NCBI RefSeq assembly: GCF_007289895.1
Contig: NZ_CP041660.1
Coordinates: forward strand, 310,001 to 374,000
Direction of reading: 5' to 3'
Origin: Catenovulum sediminis
GTDB lineage: Bacteria > Pseudomonadota > Gammaproteobacteria > Enterobacterales > Alteromonadaceae
Length of the DNA: 64,000 nucleotides
In this document: positions 48,229-56,690 of the stretch, piece by piece
How positions within the stretch are numbered: the stretch's first letter is position 1
Layout of the letters: each line of letters starts with the position of its first letter
Program-made: the position numbers and the translations under genes
The notes under the pieces: model-generated
Database searches by the model: none
What the model was told of the DNA's origin: nothing
Seen by the model: the letters and a program-made list of their open reading frames with translations, nothing else

Positions 48229-50352
48229 ATGAACTTCGCACAGATCAACATAAAACTTTGGCTTAAACTTACAACACTCTTTTTTCTCATACTTATCGTC
48301 ATTATTGGTTTCTCATTTTATTGGAAACATCAAGCCCGGTTTGCAGACAAAGACGCATTACGCGGTATCCAATATATAGAAAATAAGCAATTTAAAGAAG
48401 GATTTGCCCGCGTTTACCCAGGCCCAGATTTCCCCAACTCGCAGCCGCATGGAAAATGGCAAGGGTGGAATATTGGTCAAAGCATGTGGTACTACAACGC
48501 CACACAAGGTTCTAACTTACTACCTTATGATTTTTTTCTGTTTTTAGAACAACATGACAACCGTGATTTGTTTCGTAGTGAACAAAACATAGACAAATTT
48601 AGATATATAGTTCAAAGAACGACAAAACAAAACCCAGATGGGTTACCCCTTGGCTTTGTAAAAGATATTTACCGCGACAAAGAATATGTAGGCTTAACTT
48701 GCGCTGCCTGTCATACCAGCCAAGTGGTTTACGACGGCGTTGCCATTAGAATAGATGGCGGCCCCTCAATGGCTAATATGGATGGCTTTATGCGTGAATT
48801 AGAAATTGCATTAACCAGCACCTTAAACAGTGAGACTAAAAAGCAGAGGTTTATCAACGCGATTTTACAATACAACAAAAGTGCAAGTGTTTTTAGTAAC
48901 CAAAACTATAGCTCTGCTGGAGAAATTAGTGCAGATTTAGAAAAGTACGTGCGGAGAGTTAGCTTATATAACTTCATAAATAGCAGCCCAATTTCTTATG
49001 GTTATGCACGTTTAGATGCATTTGGCCGAATTTACAATCGAGTACTACAGCACGTTATCAATAAAAAACAACTAGAGCGTGCAATTTGTGACGCGTTCGA
49101 CGCCGCAACGGCCAAGCAACTCACTGAAACATTAGAGGAAGGGTTAGTGGCGTCTGACGATTTAACTCATATTTTTGACAAACTGGTTGCACAAATGGAT
49201 CTGCATTCAGATTCTGACAAGTTGGTTGAAAATATGCAAAAACTTCAGATGCTTAAAAAAATGCTTTTTAATATACCCGATGCACCCGTTTCATACCCGT
49301 TTTTGTGGGACATTGCACAACATGACTATGTGCAATGGAATGGGATCGCGGCTAACTCAGGTGTAGGTGCAATCGGTAGAAACACAGGTGAAGTCATGGG
49401 GGTATTCGCTACCTTAGATTGGCATGAAGATTCTAGCGGCACTTTATCTACATTAATTGGCGGACAGCGTAAAAATGAAAACGGTAAATACACGCATTTT
49501 AAGTCATCAATTGACGTAACCAACCTACGATTGATAGAAAGCCAATTAAAAGCGTTACAATCACCACCTTGGCCTGAAGCGGTTTTACCTAGCATCAACA
49601 GAAATATGGCATACCAAGGTAAAAAACTCTTTTTACAGCACTGCTCTGACTGTCATCAAAATATTGATCCTACAAACCCCTCTCGTAAAGTAGTTGCACA
49701 AATGTTAGATCTTAATAAAATCAAAACAGATGATAAAATGGCTTTAAACAGCACTCAATATCAAGGACATACGGGTATTTTAGAAGGCATCTATTTATCT
49801 ACCGAAGTCGGCAATATGTTAATGCAAGAAAAAGCACCCGTTGCGAGTATTTTAACCTCAGCGACAACGAATGTAGTGGCCACACCGGATCCGGATAAGT
49901 ATTTCTTCACCCGCTGGTTTGACTGGCTATATAACCTGACTGTAACAGCATTTGATAACGATATAAAACCATCTATCAAACGTGGTGATTACATGCCGGA
50001 TACCACTGCGAATCCCTATGCGAGTTTACATGCATATAAAGGGCGCCCTTTAAATGGTATATGGGCAACCGCACCTTATTTACACAATGGTTCAGTGCCC
50101 ACTTTATATGACTTACTATTGCCAAAATGTACCGCAACTGAATATAAAGAAAATCAATGCAGACCAAATAAATTCATGGTTGGGAGTCGATCATTTGAAC
50201 CGAAAAAAGTAGGGTTCGTAAGCGAAGATTATGATGGCTTTGAATTTGATACCAGTCTCACGGGAAACAGCAATGCCGGCCATGAATACGCGACCGGTGA
50301 GTTATCAGATAAGCAACGATGGCAGCTGGTTGAATATATGAAAACGCTTTGA
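48229..50352 (+). CDS. membrane-anchored dihaem cytochrome c, RoxA/MauG-like
   Basis: The 707-aa protein has an N-terminal membrane anchor (about 11-31) and two covalent haem sites, CAACH at 158-162 and CSDCH at 472-476. The spacing, total size and the WATAPYLHNGSVPTLYDLL stretch are those of dihaem cytochrome c peroxidase relatives, in particular the large RoxA/rubber-oxygenase-like branch. Whether it is a peroxidase or an oxygenase cannot be told. It follows nasT by 113 bases. Its stop codon is made by the first unit of a heptamer repeat array. Confidence 0.8.
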   Translation: MNFAQINIKLWLKLTTLFFLILIVIIGFSFYWKHQARFADKDALRGIQYIENKQFKEGFARVYPGPDFPNSQPHGKWQGWNIGQSMWYYNATQGSNLLPYDFFLFLEQHDNRDLFRSEQNIDKFRYIVQRTTKQNPDGLPLGFVKDIYRDKEYVGLTCAACHTSQVVYDGVAIRIDGGPSMANMDGFMRELEIALTSTLNSETKKQRFINAILQYNKSASVFSNQNYSSAGEISADLEKYVRRVSLYNFINSSPISYGYARLDAFGRIYNRVLQHVINKKQLERAICDAFDAATAKQLTETLEEGLVASDDLTHIFDKLVAQMDLHSDSDKLVENMQKLQMLKKMLFNIPDAPVSYPFLWDIAQHDYVQWNGIAANSGVGAIGRNTGEVMGVFATLDWHEDSSGTLSTLIGGQRKNENGKYTHFKSSIDVTNLRLIESQLKALQSPPWPEAVLPSINRNMAYQGKKLFLQHCSDCHQNIDPTNPSRKVVAQMLDLNKIKTDDKMALNSTQYQGHTGILEGIYLSTEVGNMLMQEKAPVASILTSATTNVVATPDPDKYFFTRWFDWLYNLTVTAFDNDIKPSIKRGDYMPDTTANPYASLHAYKGRPLNGIWATAPYLHNGSVPTLYDLLLPKCTATEYKENQCRPNKFMVGSRSFEPKKVGFVSEDYDGFEFDTSLTGNSNAGHEYATGELSDKQRWQLVEYMKTL

Positions 50353-50407
50353 GCTTTGAGCTTTGAGCTTTGAGCTTTGAGCTTTGAGCTTTGAGCTTTG
50401 AGCTTTG
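50345..50407. repeat. heptanucleotide tandem array, 9 units, overlapping a stop codon
   Basis: Eight perfect AGCTTTG units (50352-50407) are preceded by one variant (CGCTTTG, 50345-50351). The stop codon TGA of the cytochrome gene is at 50350-50352, in the first two units. The array is followed by the sequence AGCGGATTGTAGGTCGTGG, which corresponds position by position to what follows the first array at 32898. Confidence 0.95.
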
Positions 50408-50413
50408 AGCGGA

Positions 50414-50625
50414 TTGTAGGTCGTGGATTTAGCCCGACAAACAAATATTGCACCATGACTGAATTTAGAGTTGTCGCCCTAAAGGGCAGACCTACACTGC
50501 AGTGAAACTTATAACTAAAAGGTAGATCGAAGCTTTAGCTCCACGTGTAGGTTGGTCTTTAGGCCAACAATGAAAGATACACAATAGTCGACCTAAACAT
50601 CGTCGCCCTAAAGGACAGACCTACA
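50414..50625. repeat. cluster of five REP-like palindromic units
   Basis: Units of about 26 bases with core GTAGGTCG-x-GG-CTTTAG-CC-CGACAA lie at 50414-50440 (+), 50471-50496 (-), 50522-50545 (+, degenerate), 50546-50570 (+) and 50600-50625 (-). Each can fold into an imperfect hairpin through GTCG/CGAC and GGCTTTAGCC-like arms, and the mixture of directions allows larger cruciforms. They fill the space between the cytochrome gene and the ATPase-PIN pair. Confidence 0.85.
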
Positions 50626-50753
50626 CTCGTAGCTCGTCAATATATTTAATGACGCACGCTGCGAAAATTGCTCCGTAAAATTGAGATAATTGCGAAAAAT
50701 TCTATTGGCAATATATCACCAAAAAATAACATGTGTAACCAACAAACAACCCA
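50626..50753. other. end of gene-free stretch between the cytochrome and PIN genes
   Basis: The whole gap 50353-50753 is about 400 bases; its first part is repeats (above). The remaining 128 bases are AT-rich with no gene. A short TTGTTTGTTGGTTACAC stretch lies just past the PIN stop on the minus strand. No terminator is obvious. Confidence 0.4.
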
Positions 50754-51260
50754 TCAAGCGGGTTGTTTGACATAATACTCATCTGGCACAAAGCATTGCT
50801 CTTCTAAGTATGTCGATAAAAAATCTTTATCTGATACCGCATTAAACCATTTTATGCATCGAATTTGCCCACAAGAACCAGATAAAGCACAAAAAACACG
50901 ACGAGCTGTCGAGTCATTGGACGCGATGAATCGGTCAGCGAACAAAGCAGAATCGATCAAATGAGAATCCTTCTTCGCAATACCAATGTCGCGTTCATCT
51001 CCAATGTTAGCATCAATCCAACTGGCCGCATGTTGTTCCGGTTTAACCATCCGAACTTTCTTTCTCGCGATCATTGAAGCCAACCATTTTTTGGCGTAAA
51101 ACGAGCGATGTTCATTCCACTCTTCTTTAAGTTGTTTACACATCACTACTGAATGTCCGTACTGCTGTATATTGTCAAGTAATGCTCTTGAACCACTTGA
51201 TACTGGATGTTCAGAAGTTCCAGACGCTCTAGCGATATCTGCATCGACAACAAGTGACAT
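50754..51260 (-). CDS. PIN-domain-like nuclease, partner of the AAA ATPase
   Basis: The 168-aa protein shows the acidic pattern of PIN nucleases: aspartates in SLVVDADIAR (6, 8), glutamates in CKQLKEEWNEH (46, 47), aspartates in KKDSHLIDSALFADR (98, 103, 109) and SNDSTARRVF (116). The assignment comes from these spaced motifs, not a search. It begins 4 bases after the ATPase stop and has no ribosome-binding site of its own except bases inside the ATPase end, so the two are translated together. A longer upstream frame is only overlap with the ATPase gene. Confidence 0.7.
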   Translation of the reverse strand: MSLVVDADIARASGTSEHPVSSGSRALLDNIQQYGHSVVMCKQLKEEWNEHRSFYAKKWLASMIARKKVRMVKPEQHAASWIDANIGDERDIGIAKKDSHLIDSALFADRFIASNDSTARRVFCALSGSCGQIRCIKWFNAVSDKDFLSTYLEEQCFVPDEYYVKQPA

Positions 51261-51264
51261 AAAT

Positions 51265-52554
51265 TTACTCAAAAGCAATTTCCTCCACAGCGTCAAGATA
51301 CATTTGTTCCACTTTGAGACTAGTGTCATCAAAGTCTTCAGGCCAATCACCAAAAGCACCAAACTCATCTAGAGTCGCTGTAGACACTTGAGTTTCGCCA
51401 GTACAAGAACACTGAGTAAACCAGTTTAAAGATACTTTTTCTCTATCGATTTCCTTTTTAACAACTGCTATTTGAATGCCCCGAAGTAAAATAGAGCTGT
51501 GTGTTTCTATAATGACATTAACTCCTCGATTCATAGCTGAAGTTATTATTTTAGCCAATTCAAACTGTGCATTGGGATGCAAATGTAACTCCGGCTGCTC
51601 TATATACACATACTGCCCTTTTTGCGCACCAATCAAAGCAACTAAAACAGGTAGGGTCTGTGATACACCAAAACCAACGTCTGCAATGTTAACGCAATCT
51701 TGCGGTAAAGAATTTTTGCTGCGTGAAATTTGGATTTCGACGCTGGTATCATTGATCTTAGATGTCGTGATATTGCTGGCTAACCCCAACTGTGCCAGCT
51801 GTTTATTCAACTCTGTGTATCTCCACTGAAATTTATCGACTTTAATCCATTCGCTAATTATCGCCGCCACATATTTCTCGAAAGACCCCGGGTAAACATC
51901 GTCGCTGGCAGCAATTTTATATATCCTTTCAGGGTTCCCTCTCAAACCTGGGACATGAATTAACCTAGTAACAAATTTTTCAATTTTAGCAGCAGGGTCT
52001 ATGCCAGCTTTCAATGGAGCAAATTTTTTCCCACCGAAAGATAGCTCAGCTTCTAGAAAGCACTTATTCCGCACCACTCTCCACTTGGGAGTAATCTTTT
52101 TATCTTCATAGAATTCTTTAATGAATCTAAAGTCCTCTTCCGGTACACTTTTCTCTATATCACTTGATTTCATACCAATTTTTAGTGTTAGTCCGCGTGA
52201 CATCTTTTCACTGATTAACGTTGTCGATTCGACCTGAAGCCCTACTGCGCTTTTATAACGATACGTTACCCTGCAAGATCCTTTTTCTTCACGCAAATCA
52301 AGACTAAAAGACTTTTTCTTGTATTCAGGGACTTTCGAAATTATTTGAGTCGAGTCGGTTAATTTAACGTTTTCACCAAACAGTTGTAAGGAACCGGAGT
52401 CATAATGGTTTTCAACAGTCTGCTTTAAGATCAAAAAGGGCTGCATAAAACTTGATTTCCCGGAGCTATTTGCACCAGATAGAATGGTTAACCCGCTAAA
52501 ACTAATAGTTTGCTTAGAGGCTATCGATTTATAACCTTCAACAGACAATTCCAT
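51265..52554 (-). CDS. AAA ATPase with DUF3696-like C-terminus
   Basis: The 429-aa protein is an SMC/OLD-like ATPase: Walker A GANSSGKSS at 27-35, ABC-like signature GFGVSQTLPVL, Walker B VYIEQPELHLHP (catalytic glutamate near 322) and the switch IIETHSSILL. The C-terminus with DEFGAFGDWPEDFDD matches the DUF3696 pattern. There is no TOPRIM domain of the OLD type, so nuclease action must come from a partner, apparently the PIN protein. The ATG at 52554 has AGGAG 11 bases upstream. Such ATPase-effector pairs are typical of antiphage systems. Confidence 0.8.
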   Translation of the reverse strand: MELSVEGYKSIASKQTISFSGLTILSGANSSGKSSFMQPFLILKQTVENHYDSGSLQLFGENVKLTDSTQIISKVPEYKKKSFSLDLREEKGSCRVTYRYKSAVGLQVESTTLISEKMSRGLTLKIGMKSSDIEKSVPEEDFRFIKEFYEDKKITPKWRVVRNKCFLEAELSFGGKKFAPLKAGIDPAAKIEKFVTRLIHVPGLRGNPERIYKIAASDDVYPGSFEKYVAAIISEWIKVDKFQWRYTELNKQLAQLGLASNITTSKINDTSVEIQISRSKNSLPQDCVNIADVGFGVSQTLPVLVALIGAQKGQYVYIEQPELHLHPNAQFELAKIITSAMNRGVNVIIETHSSILLRGIQIAVVKKEIDREKVSLNWFTQCSCTGETQVSTATLDEFGAFGDWPEDFDDTSLKVEQMYLDAVEEIAFE

Positions 52555-52703
52555 GATTAATAGTACTCCTGAATAACTTATAGAAACCCAAATGAACAAT
52601 ATATTAGACATATCAATCAACTCTGATTATTCATATGTCTTACATCTGAACTTTTAACAAATAAGTTCGTTCAATTCTACTTATTTTTCTATTCAGATTA
52701 GCT

Positions 52704-52721
52704 AGCAGCCCTTAGGCTGCT
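52704..52721. other. stem-loop after the methyltransferase gene
   Basis: AGCAGCC and GGCTGCT form a perfect 7-bp stem with a 4-base loop 10 bases beyond the methyltransferase stop. No T-run follows on either strand, so it is a weak terminator or processing site separating the prophage late genes from the ATPase-PIN pair. Confidence 0.45.
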
Positions 52722-52730
52722 ATTGCGCTA

Positions 52731-53768
52731 CTACCCCCCAACAACCCGATTGAAACTTTCTTCTTCCATTTCTATGCCAATAAAGTGGCGGTTTAGTTTT
52801 TCGGCAGCTTTGCCGGTTGCGTTGCTGCCCATAAATGCGTCGAGTATTACATCACCAGGTCGGCTGCTGGCGTTTATAATATCTACCATCATTTCGAGGG
52901 GTTTTTCGCATGGGTGTTTGCCCGGGTAGTGTTGTACTGGTTTGTATGTCCAAACATCAGTGTACGGTACTTCTTTTGTCACAGTGAAAGGTCGGCGTAG
53001 GTTTTGGTATGCCTGCTTTAGCTCATCGTATGTTTTAACAAGTTCAGTGTACTGCGTTTGTAAACCTTCATATTCTGCGGTTAACTCGGCATGGCCTTTG
53101 GCTAATTCACCGCCTTTCGCTTTAAACAAAGCTTGCAGCTTAGCGTATTGCTCTTCACTGGGGAGTTGCCATTGCGAATAACTAAACCAGTGGCTGCACA
53201 TTTGCCGTCCAGTTGCTTGGTTAATTTCTTTAGCAGAAACACCTAAGCTTTCGCGCGCCTGTTTAAAATATTCTATTAGCGGGGCAAAAACCTGCTGCTT
53301 TAATTCCTGACATTTAGAATAATAACCAGAGCTACCTTTCGCCTTGCCTTCTGCGCCATAGTGCTCAGCGAAAACCACCCGCTCAGTTTGCGGAAAATAA
53401 GCACGTAAATCTTCTTTGCGGCAACCTTTAAAGCGGCCACTGGGTTTAGCCCATACTATACTGTTTAGCACATTAAACCTTTGTTTAATCAGCAGCTCAG
53501 TTTCAGCATGTAACTGGGGTGAACAAAACAAATACAAAGATCCGTTTGGTTTCAACACTCGCCAAAATTGCAGCAACACTTCGTCCAGCCAAGCGAAAAA
53601 CGACTCGGGCGAATCCCACTGATTATCCCAGCCATTACTCTTAACCTTATAATAAGGTGGATCAGTTAAAATTAAGTCGACAGAATTGTCCGCCAAAGTC
53701 GGCAAAACCTTTAAACAATCCGCATTGTAAAAGGACGAATTTTTAATAATTGTTGGTTTTATACTCAT
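52731..53768 (-). CDS. phage-type DNA methyltransferase
   Basis: The 345-aa enzyme is of the amino-methyltransferase (N6-adenine or N4-cytosine) kind with motif order IV then I: DLILTDPPYYKV near residue 35 and DAFMGSNATG near 310. Between them is a region with a four-fold heptad repeat, EYEGLQT-QYTELVK-TYDELKQ-AYQNLRR, which ends in RPFTVTKEVPYTDVW; such inserts are common in prophage-borne enzymes. No restriction gene is adjacent, so it likely protects or marks phage DNA. It is the last gene of the tail operon. Confidence 0.88.
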   Translation of the reverse strand: MSIKPTIIKNSSFYNADCLKVLPTLADNSVDLILTDPPYYKVKSNGWDNQWDSPESFFAWLDEVLLQFWRVLKPNGSLYLFCSPQLHAETELLIKQRFNVLNSIVWAKPSGRFKGCRKEDLRAYFPQTERVVFAEHYGAEGKAKGSSGYYSKCQELKQQVFAPLIEYFKQARESLGVSAKEINQATGRQMCSHWFSYSQWQLPSEEQYAKLQALFKAKGGELAKGHAELTAEYEGLQTQYTELVKTYDELKQAYQNLRRPFTVTKEVPYTDVWTYKPVQHYPGKHPCEKPLEMMVDIINASSRPGDVILDAFMGSNATGKAAEKLNRHFIGIEMEEESFNRVVGG

Positions 53769-53830
53769 TTGAGCCTCGTATACCGTTAAAAATATTGATC
53801 AAATTCAATAAGTTGCGTAGGCTCCCGTTT

Positions 53831-53924
53831 GCTATGTCGACGTAGCACGGACGCCTTGATGAAGCTCAACTGTTGTAGCAGTTGGGTGAATGCAACAGCG
53901 GATGTTGGTAGCATCTGCTGTTGC
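53831..53924. other. three successive hairpins before the methyltransferase gene
   Basis: The 165-base gap between the small tail gene and the methyltransferase carries three stems: GCTATGTC/GACGTAGC (53831-53846), CAACTG-TTGTAG-CAGTTG (53867-53884) and a 13-bp stem GCAACAGCGGATG with CATCTGCTGTTGC (53892-53904 and 53912-53924). None is followed by a T-run. Confidence 0.6.
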
Positions 53925-53933
53925 GCGTTCGTT

Positions 53934-54164
53934 TTAAATATCTAATTCTGTATAGGGCAAATCAGTTGCTTGCCCGACTATTCGATTTCCTTCTATATAT
54001 ACTTTGTCATTAACCGCATAACCGCTGCCCAGTACATTAATCTGTGCGCCGCTGTTTAATTGCACCTTTATTGTGTTGTCTGCATTTGTCGCAACAACGG
54101 TTGCCACTGTTTTTGTTTGTTGATTGCCGACTAGGGCCGATAGTCGCTTTAGGTTATTGCTCAT
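53934..54164 (-). CDS. small prophage protein, OB-like
   Basis: The 76-aa product (TVATVVATNADNTIKVQLNSGAQINVLGSGYAVNDKVYIEGNRIVG) has the strand pattern of a small OB- or SH3-like barrel. I do not recognise a family. It overlaps the preceding tail gene by 11 bases, so it belongs to the late operon and is probably a structural or assembly protein. Confidence 0.6.
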   Translation of the reverse strand: MSNNLKRLSALVGNQQTKTVATVVATNADNTIKVQLNSGAQINVLGSGYAVNDKVYIEGNRIVGQATDLPYTELDI

Positions 54165-55938
54165 AGCTTCGGTACCCCGTTATAGACTGTCGCACTGTTA
54201 ATAATCCGCGCTGATTCACTTGAGCGGATACGCTTGTGCTGTCACACACTAATTTATATTGCTCGGCTGATTCATCGACAGCGATAAGTGCGCCCGGATT
54301 AATCAGGGGTAAACCGTTCATAATCGTTGTGGTTAGTTTGATGTTTGCACCTTTGCCAGCTTCGGCCAGTTCGCTGGTACCACGTTGCCGCGCTGCATCT
54401 ATATGGGTAATGAGTGGGTCAACAACATCGGCTGCTAACTTGTCACCTTGCGTACCGCTGCGTTTGATTTTGGTTGATACGCCTTGCTGTTCGCCGCGCA
54501 CGAAAACCGCATTATATAAAGGTGTGTTGGCTGGGTCGTCGCTGATGTTGAGTATGACTGAATCATTGATCTGATGGTCTTCGGTTGCTTGGCCAAGTGT
54601 CCAGTACGGCGCTTTGTTTCGCGGCAATAATTGAATGTCTTTAAAATCTGTATCGGCGATAACAATGCCGCCCGCGGCTTTGGCAATAGTTGCGATCACA
54701 TCAATAGTCGATGCTGATTGCAAATTCAACGCACCAGCAGGAATAAGCCAGTCTGTTAAATCAAAGGTGTATGTCCAGCCTGTGCCTGTTAATACATCAT
54801 CTATTATTTGCGTTGCATTCATCGCACTTGAATTACTGTAAGCAGTTGGAATTTCAAACGGTTCAGCCAGTCGTGCAGCAATAGAACGGCCGGATACACT
54901 ATATTTATTGCTGCCGAAAGCTTTTGTTCTGCTGATGTTTTCAGCAATACCGCGAATAATATGGCCGTTTAATTCAATGCGAACGTCTACCGGTTCACCA
55001 TTTACGTGAGCCAGTTTGTTTGCTTCGCCTTTGCTGGCGCATTGCATCGCAAAACTAAAGCCCCATTGATCGCGGCTGGTATTCATATTGAACGAGGTGA
55101 TGTGAACTTGGGTATTGTCTGAATCTCGATAGCATTTTAATGAGTGGATCACTGTGTGAACTCTCCTGCGATAAACAGTTGTAATGATTGGCTTGTCTAT
55201 TGTGGGTGCTGAGGTGGTTGGCACAAAATAACTGCCACCCGTTACACAGACTTTCGGGTTTTGTTGACCATCAAAATTAAATGTTGTTGAAGGCAGGGAT
55301 TTATCCCAAAAGTTAAATACAACACGCCTTGGTTGAATATATTGATGATGGCAAATATGAAAATACGGCACAGGCCCCCACACAATTGTCGTCGTGTCGG
55401 TTACTTGCTCTACATGATTAAAGCGAGCGTTATAGTGAATACTTTGTGCTTTTAAATCCTGGTACCCAAATTTAAATGCGGTTTCAAATTTGGGTGGTAG
55501 TTGATAACTGGTTTGTAATTTAGCAGCGAGTACCTTGCTATGTTTAAACAAAGATACAAGGCCATTCACCAACGCTTCCGCTTCTCTATATATAGTAGTT
55601 AAATCGGTTGCGTCATCTGCTTTATGACTCCACTGCATTTTTACAGTAGCTGAGTTGGTTTGTTCAATGTGTAAAAAGTCAGTCGCTAAATAGACAATAG
55701 TGGGCTTAACTTCTTGCCAGTTTGTTTGAAACAATGGGTTTTCTTGTTCCGCTGGCTGCAAATATTCAATGTCAAAATCAGAATCAACGCGTTGGGTTTG
55801 TTTATAACTGAATAAAAGTGGCGCGATTGTATTGGGTGGTGGATCTGCAGGTTCAATAACCACAACACCACCCACACCAAAGTTAAATAACAAAGGTATC
55901 GGTGGCTGATAGCTGTGGTTATTGAAATTAAAAATCAT
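54154..55938 (-). CDS. putative baseplate/tail-hub protein
   Basis: The 594-aa protein has a middle and C-terminal part (about 270-590) resembling tail hub proteins of the gp27/gp44/gpD kind: repeated VDVRIELNGHIIRGIAE, SVSGRSIAARLA, TIDVIATIAKAAGGIVIAD and a final LPLINPGALIAVDE. The N-terminal 250 residues are of unknown type. The assignment is by pattern only. It overlaps the preceding gene by 4 bases (ATGA). Confidence 0.6.
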   Translation of the reverse strand: MIFNFNNHSYQPPIPLLFNFGVGGVVVIEPADPPPNTIAPLLFSYKQTQRVDSDFDIEYLQPAEQENPLFQTNWQEVKPTIVYLATDFLHIEQTNSATVKMQWSHKADDATDLTTIYREAEALVNGLVSLFKHSKVLAAKLQTSYQLPPKFETAFKFGYQDLKAQSIHYNARFNHVEQVTDTTTIVWGPVPYFHICHHQYIQPRRVVFNFWDKSLPSTTFNFDGQQNPKVCVTGGSYFVPTTSAPTIDKPIITTVYRRRVHTVIHSLKCYRDSDNTQVHITSFNMNTSRDQWGFSFAMQCASKGEANKLAHVNGEPVDVRIELNGHIIRGIAENISRTKAFGSNKYSVSGRSIAARLAEPFEIPTAYSNSSAMNATQIIDDVLTGTGWTYTFDLTDWLIPAGALNLQSASTIDVIATIAKAAGGIVIADTDFKDIQLLPRNKAPYWTLGQATEDHQINDSVILNISDDPANTPLYNAVFVRGEQQGVSTKIKRSGTQGDKLAADVVDPLITHIDAARQRGTSELAEAGKGANIKLTTTIMNGLPLINPGALIAVDESAEQYKLVCDSTSVSAQVNQRGLLTVRQSITGYRSYEQ

Positions 55939-56687
55939 GCAAACATGGCCCGCACTTCGGTTGATAGTTCAAAGCTATCAGGATCAAACACAGGGCAAGC
56001 GTCTGCTTGTCGGATTTCTGCCGGAAACTCTCCTGATACATAGTTTTTCACGATATCAATGGGTGCATGTGAAACAGGTTGATAATACACAACCGCCTGC
56101 AAGGTTACGTTGCCGCTTGTTATTTCATCACCTTCAATTGTTGGCCACTCAGGCTCGGCCGCACCGAGTGTTCCACTATTTATAGCGTGATATACAAAAC
56201 CATTTGGGCTAGTTGGTCTTAATACATCACCCGAATACACAAGTGATGCAGGTACGAATTCTTGGCCAAAATTCTGCCAAGATGTAGCAATCACAGCGTT
56301 ATCGGTATTCGCATAAATTCCGAGTGTAAAACCACCATCAACAGCCCGACTGTGGCCATATCCGACTTGTTTTGGCACTCCATTTTCAAGTTGCGTTACA
56401 ACAATAGGCCGACTGACAACACTCTGCGACTGTTTGGTTTGACCTTGCAACAAATATTTTGGGCCACCACCCGCACCAACAACATCACTCGCGACCGAAT
56501 TTAACAGCGTAACCAATCCCATTGAATCAGATACTAAGTTACCCGCATTTGGGTTATAGAATGGTCGTAAATCTGCAGCTGATTCGCCCATAAATAAAAT
56601 ACAGCCAGTGAGCGCACCGGCTACTTTATCTGTTGTATTCGAAACTAAATCAGCGCCATCCGGTGCATATTGATATTTCAACGCCAT
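55935..56687 (-). CDS. prophage structural protein with sugar-binding-like module
   Basis: The 250-aa protein has a glycine-rich first half and, at about 145-205, a short module SGDVLRPTSPNGFVYHAINSG followed by a W-containing loop and an ITSGNVTL strand. The same module occurs in the neighbouring 382-aa protein. Modules of this shape are common in tail proteins and may bind host glycans, which is inference. Confidence 0.55.
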   Translation of the reverse strand: MALKYQYAPDGADLVSNTTDKVAGALTGCILFMGESAADLRPFYNPNAGNLVSDSMGLVTLLNSVASDVVGAGGGPKYLLQGQTKQSQSVVSRPIVVTQLENGVPKQVGYGHSRAVDGGFTLGIYANTDNAVIATSWQNFGQEFVPASLVYSGDVLRPTSPNGFVYHAINSGTLGAAEPEWPTIEGDEITSGNVTLQAVVYYQPVSHAPIDIVKNYVSGEFPAEIRQADACPVFDPDSFELSTEVRAMFA

Positions 56688-56690
56688 AAC

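Noticed and set aside
50229-50456. Open frame across heptamer array 2 with KAQSSKL repeats
   Set aside because: Antisense to the cytochrome gene end and produced by the repeat; no ribosome-binding site.
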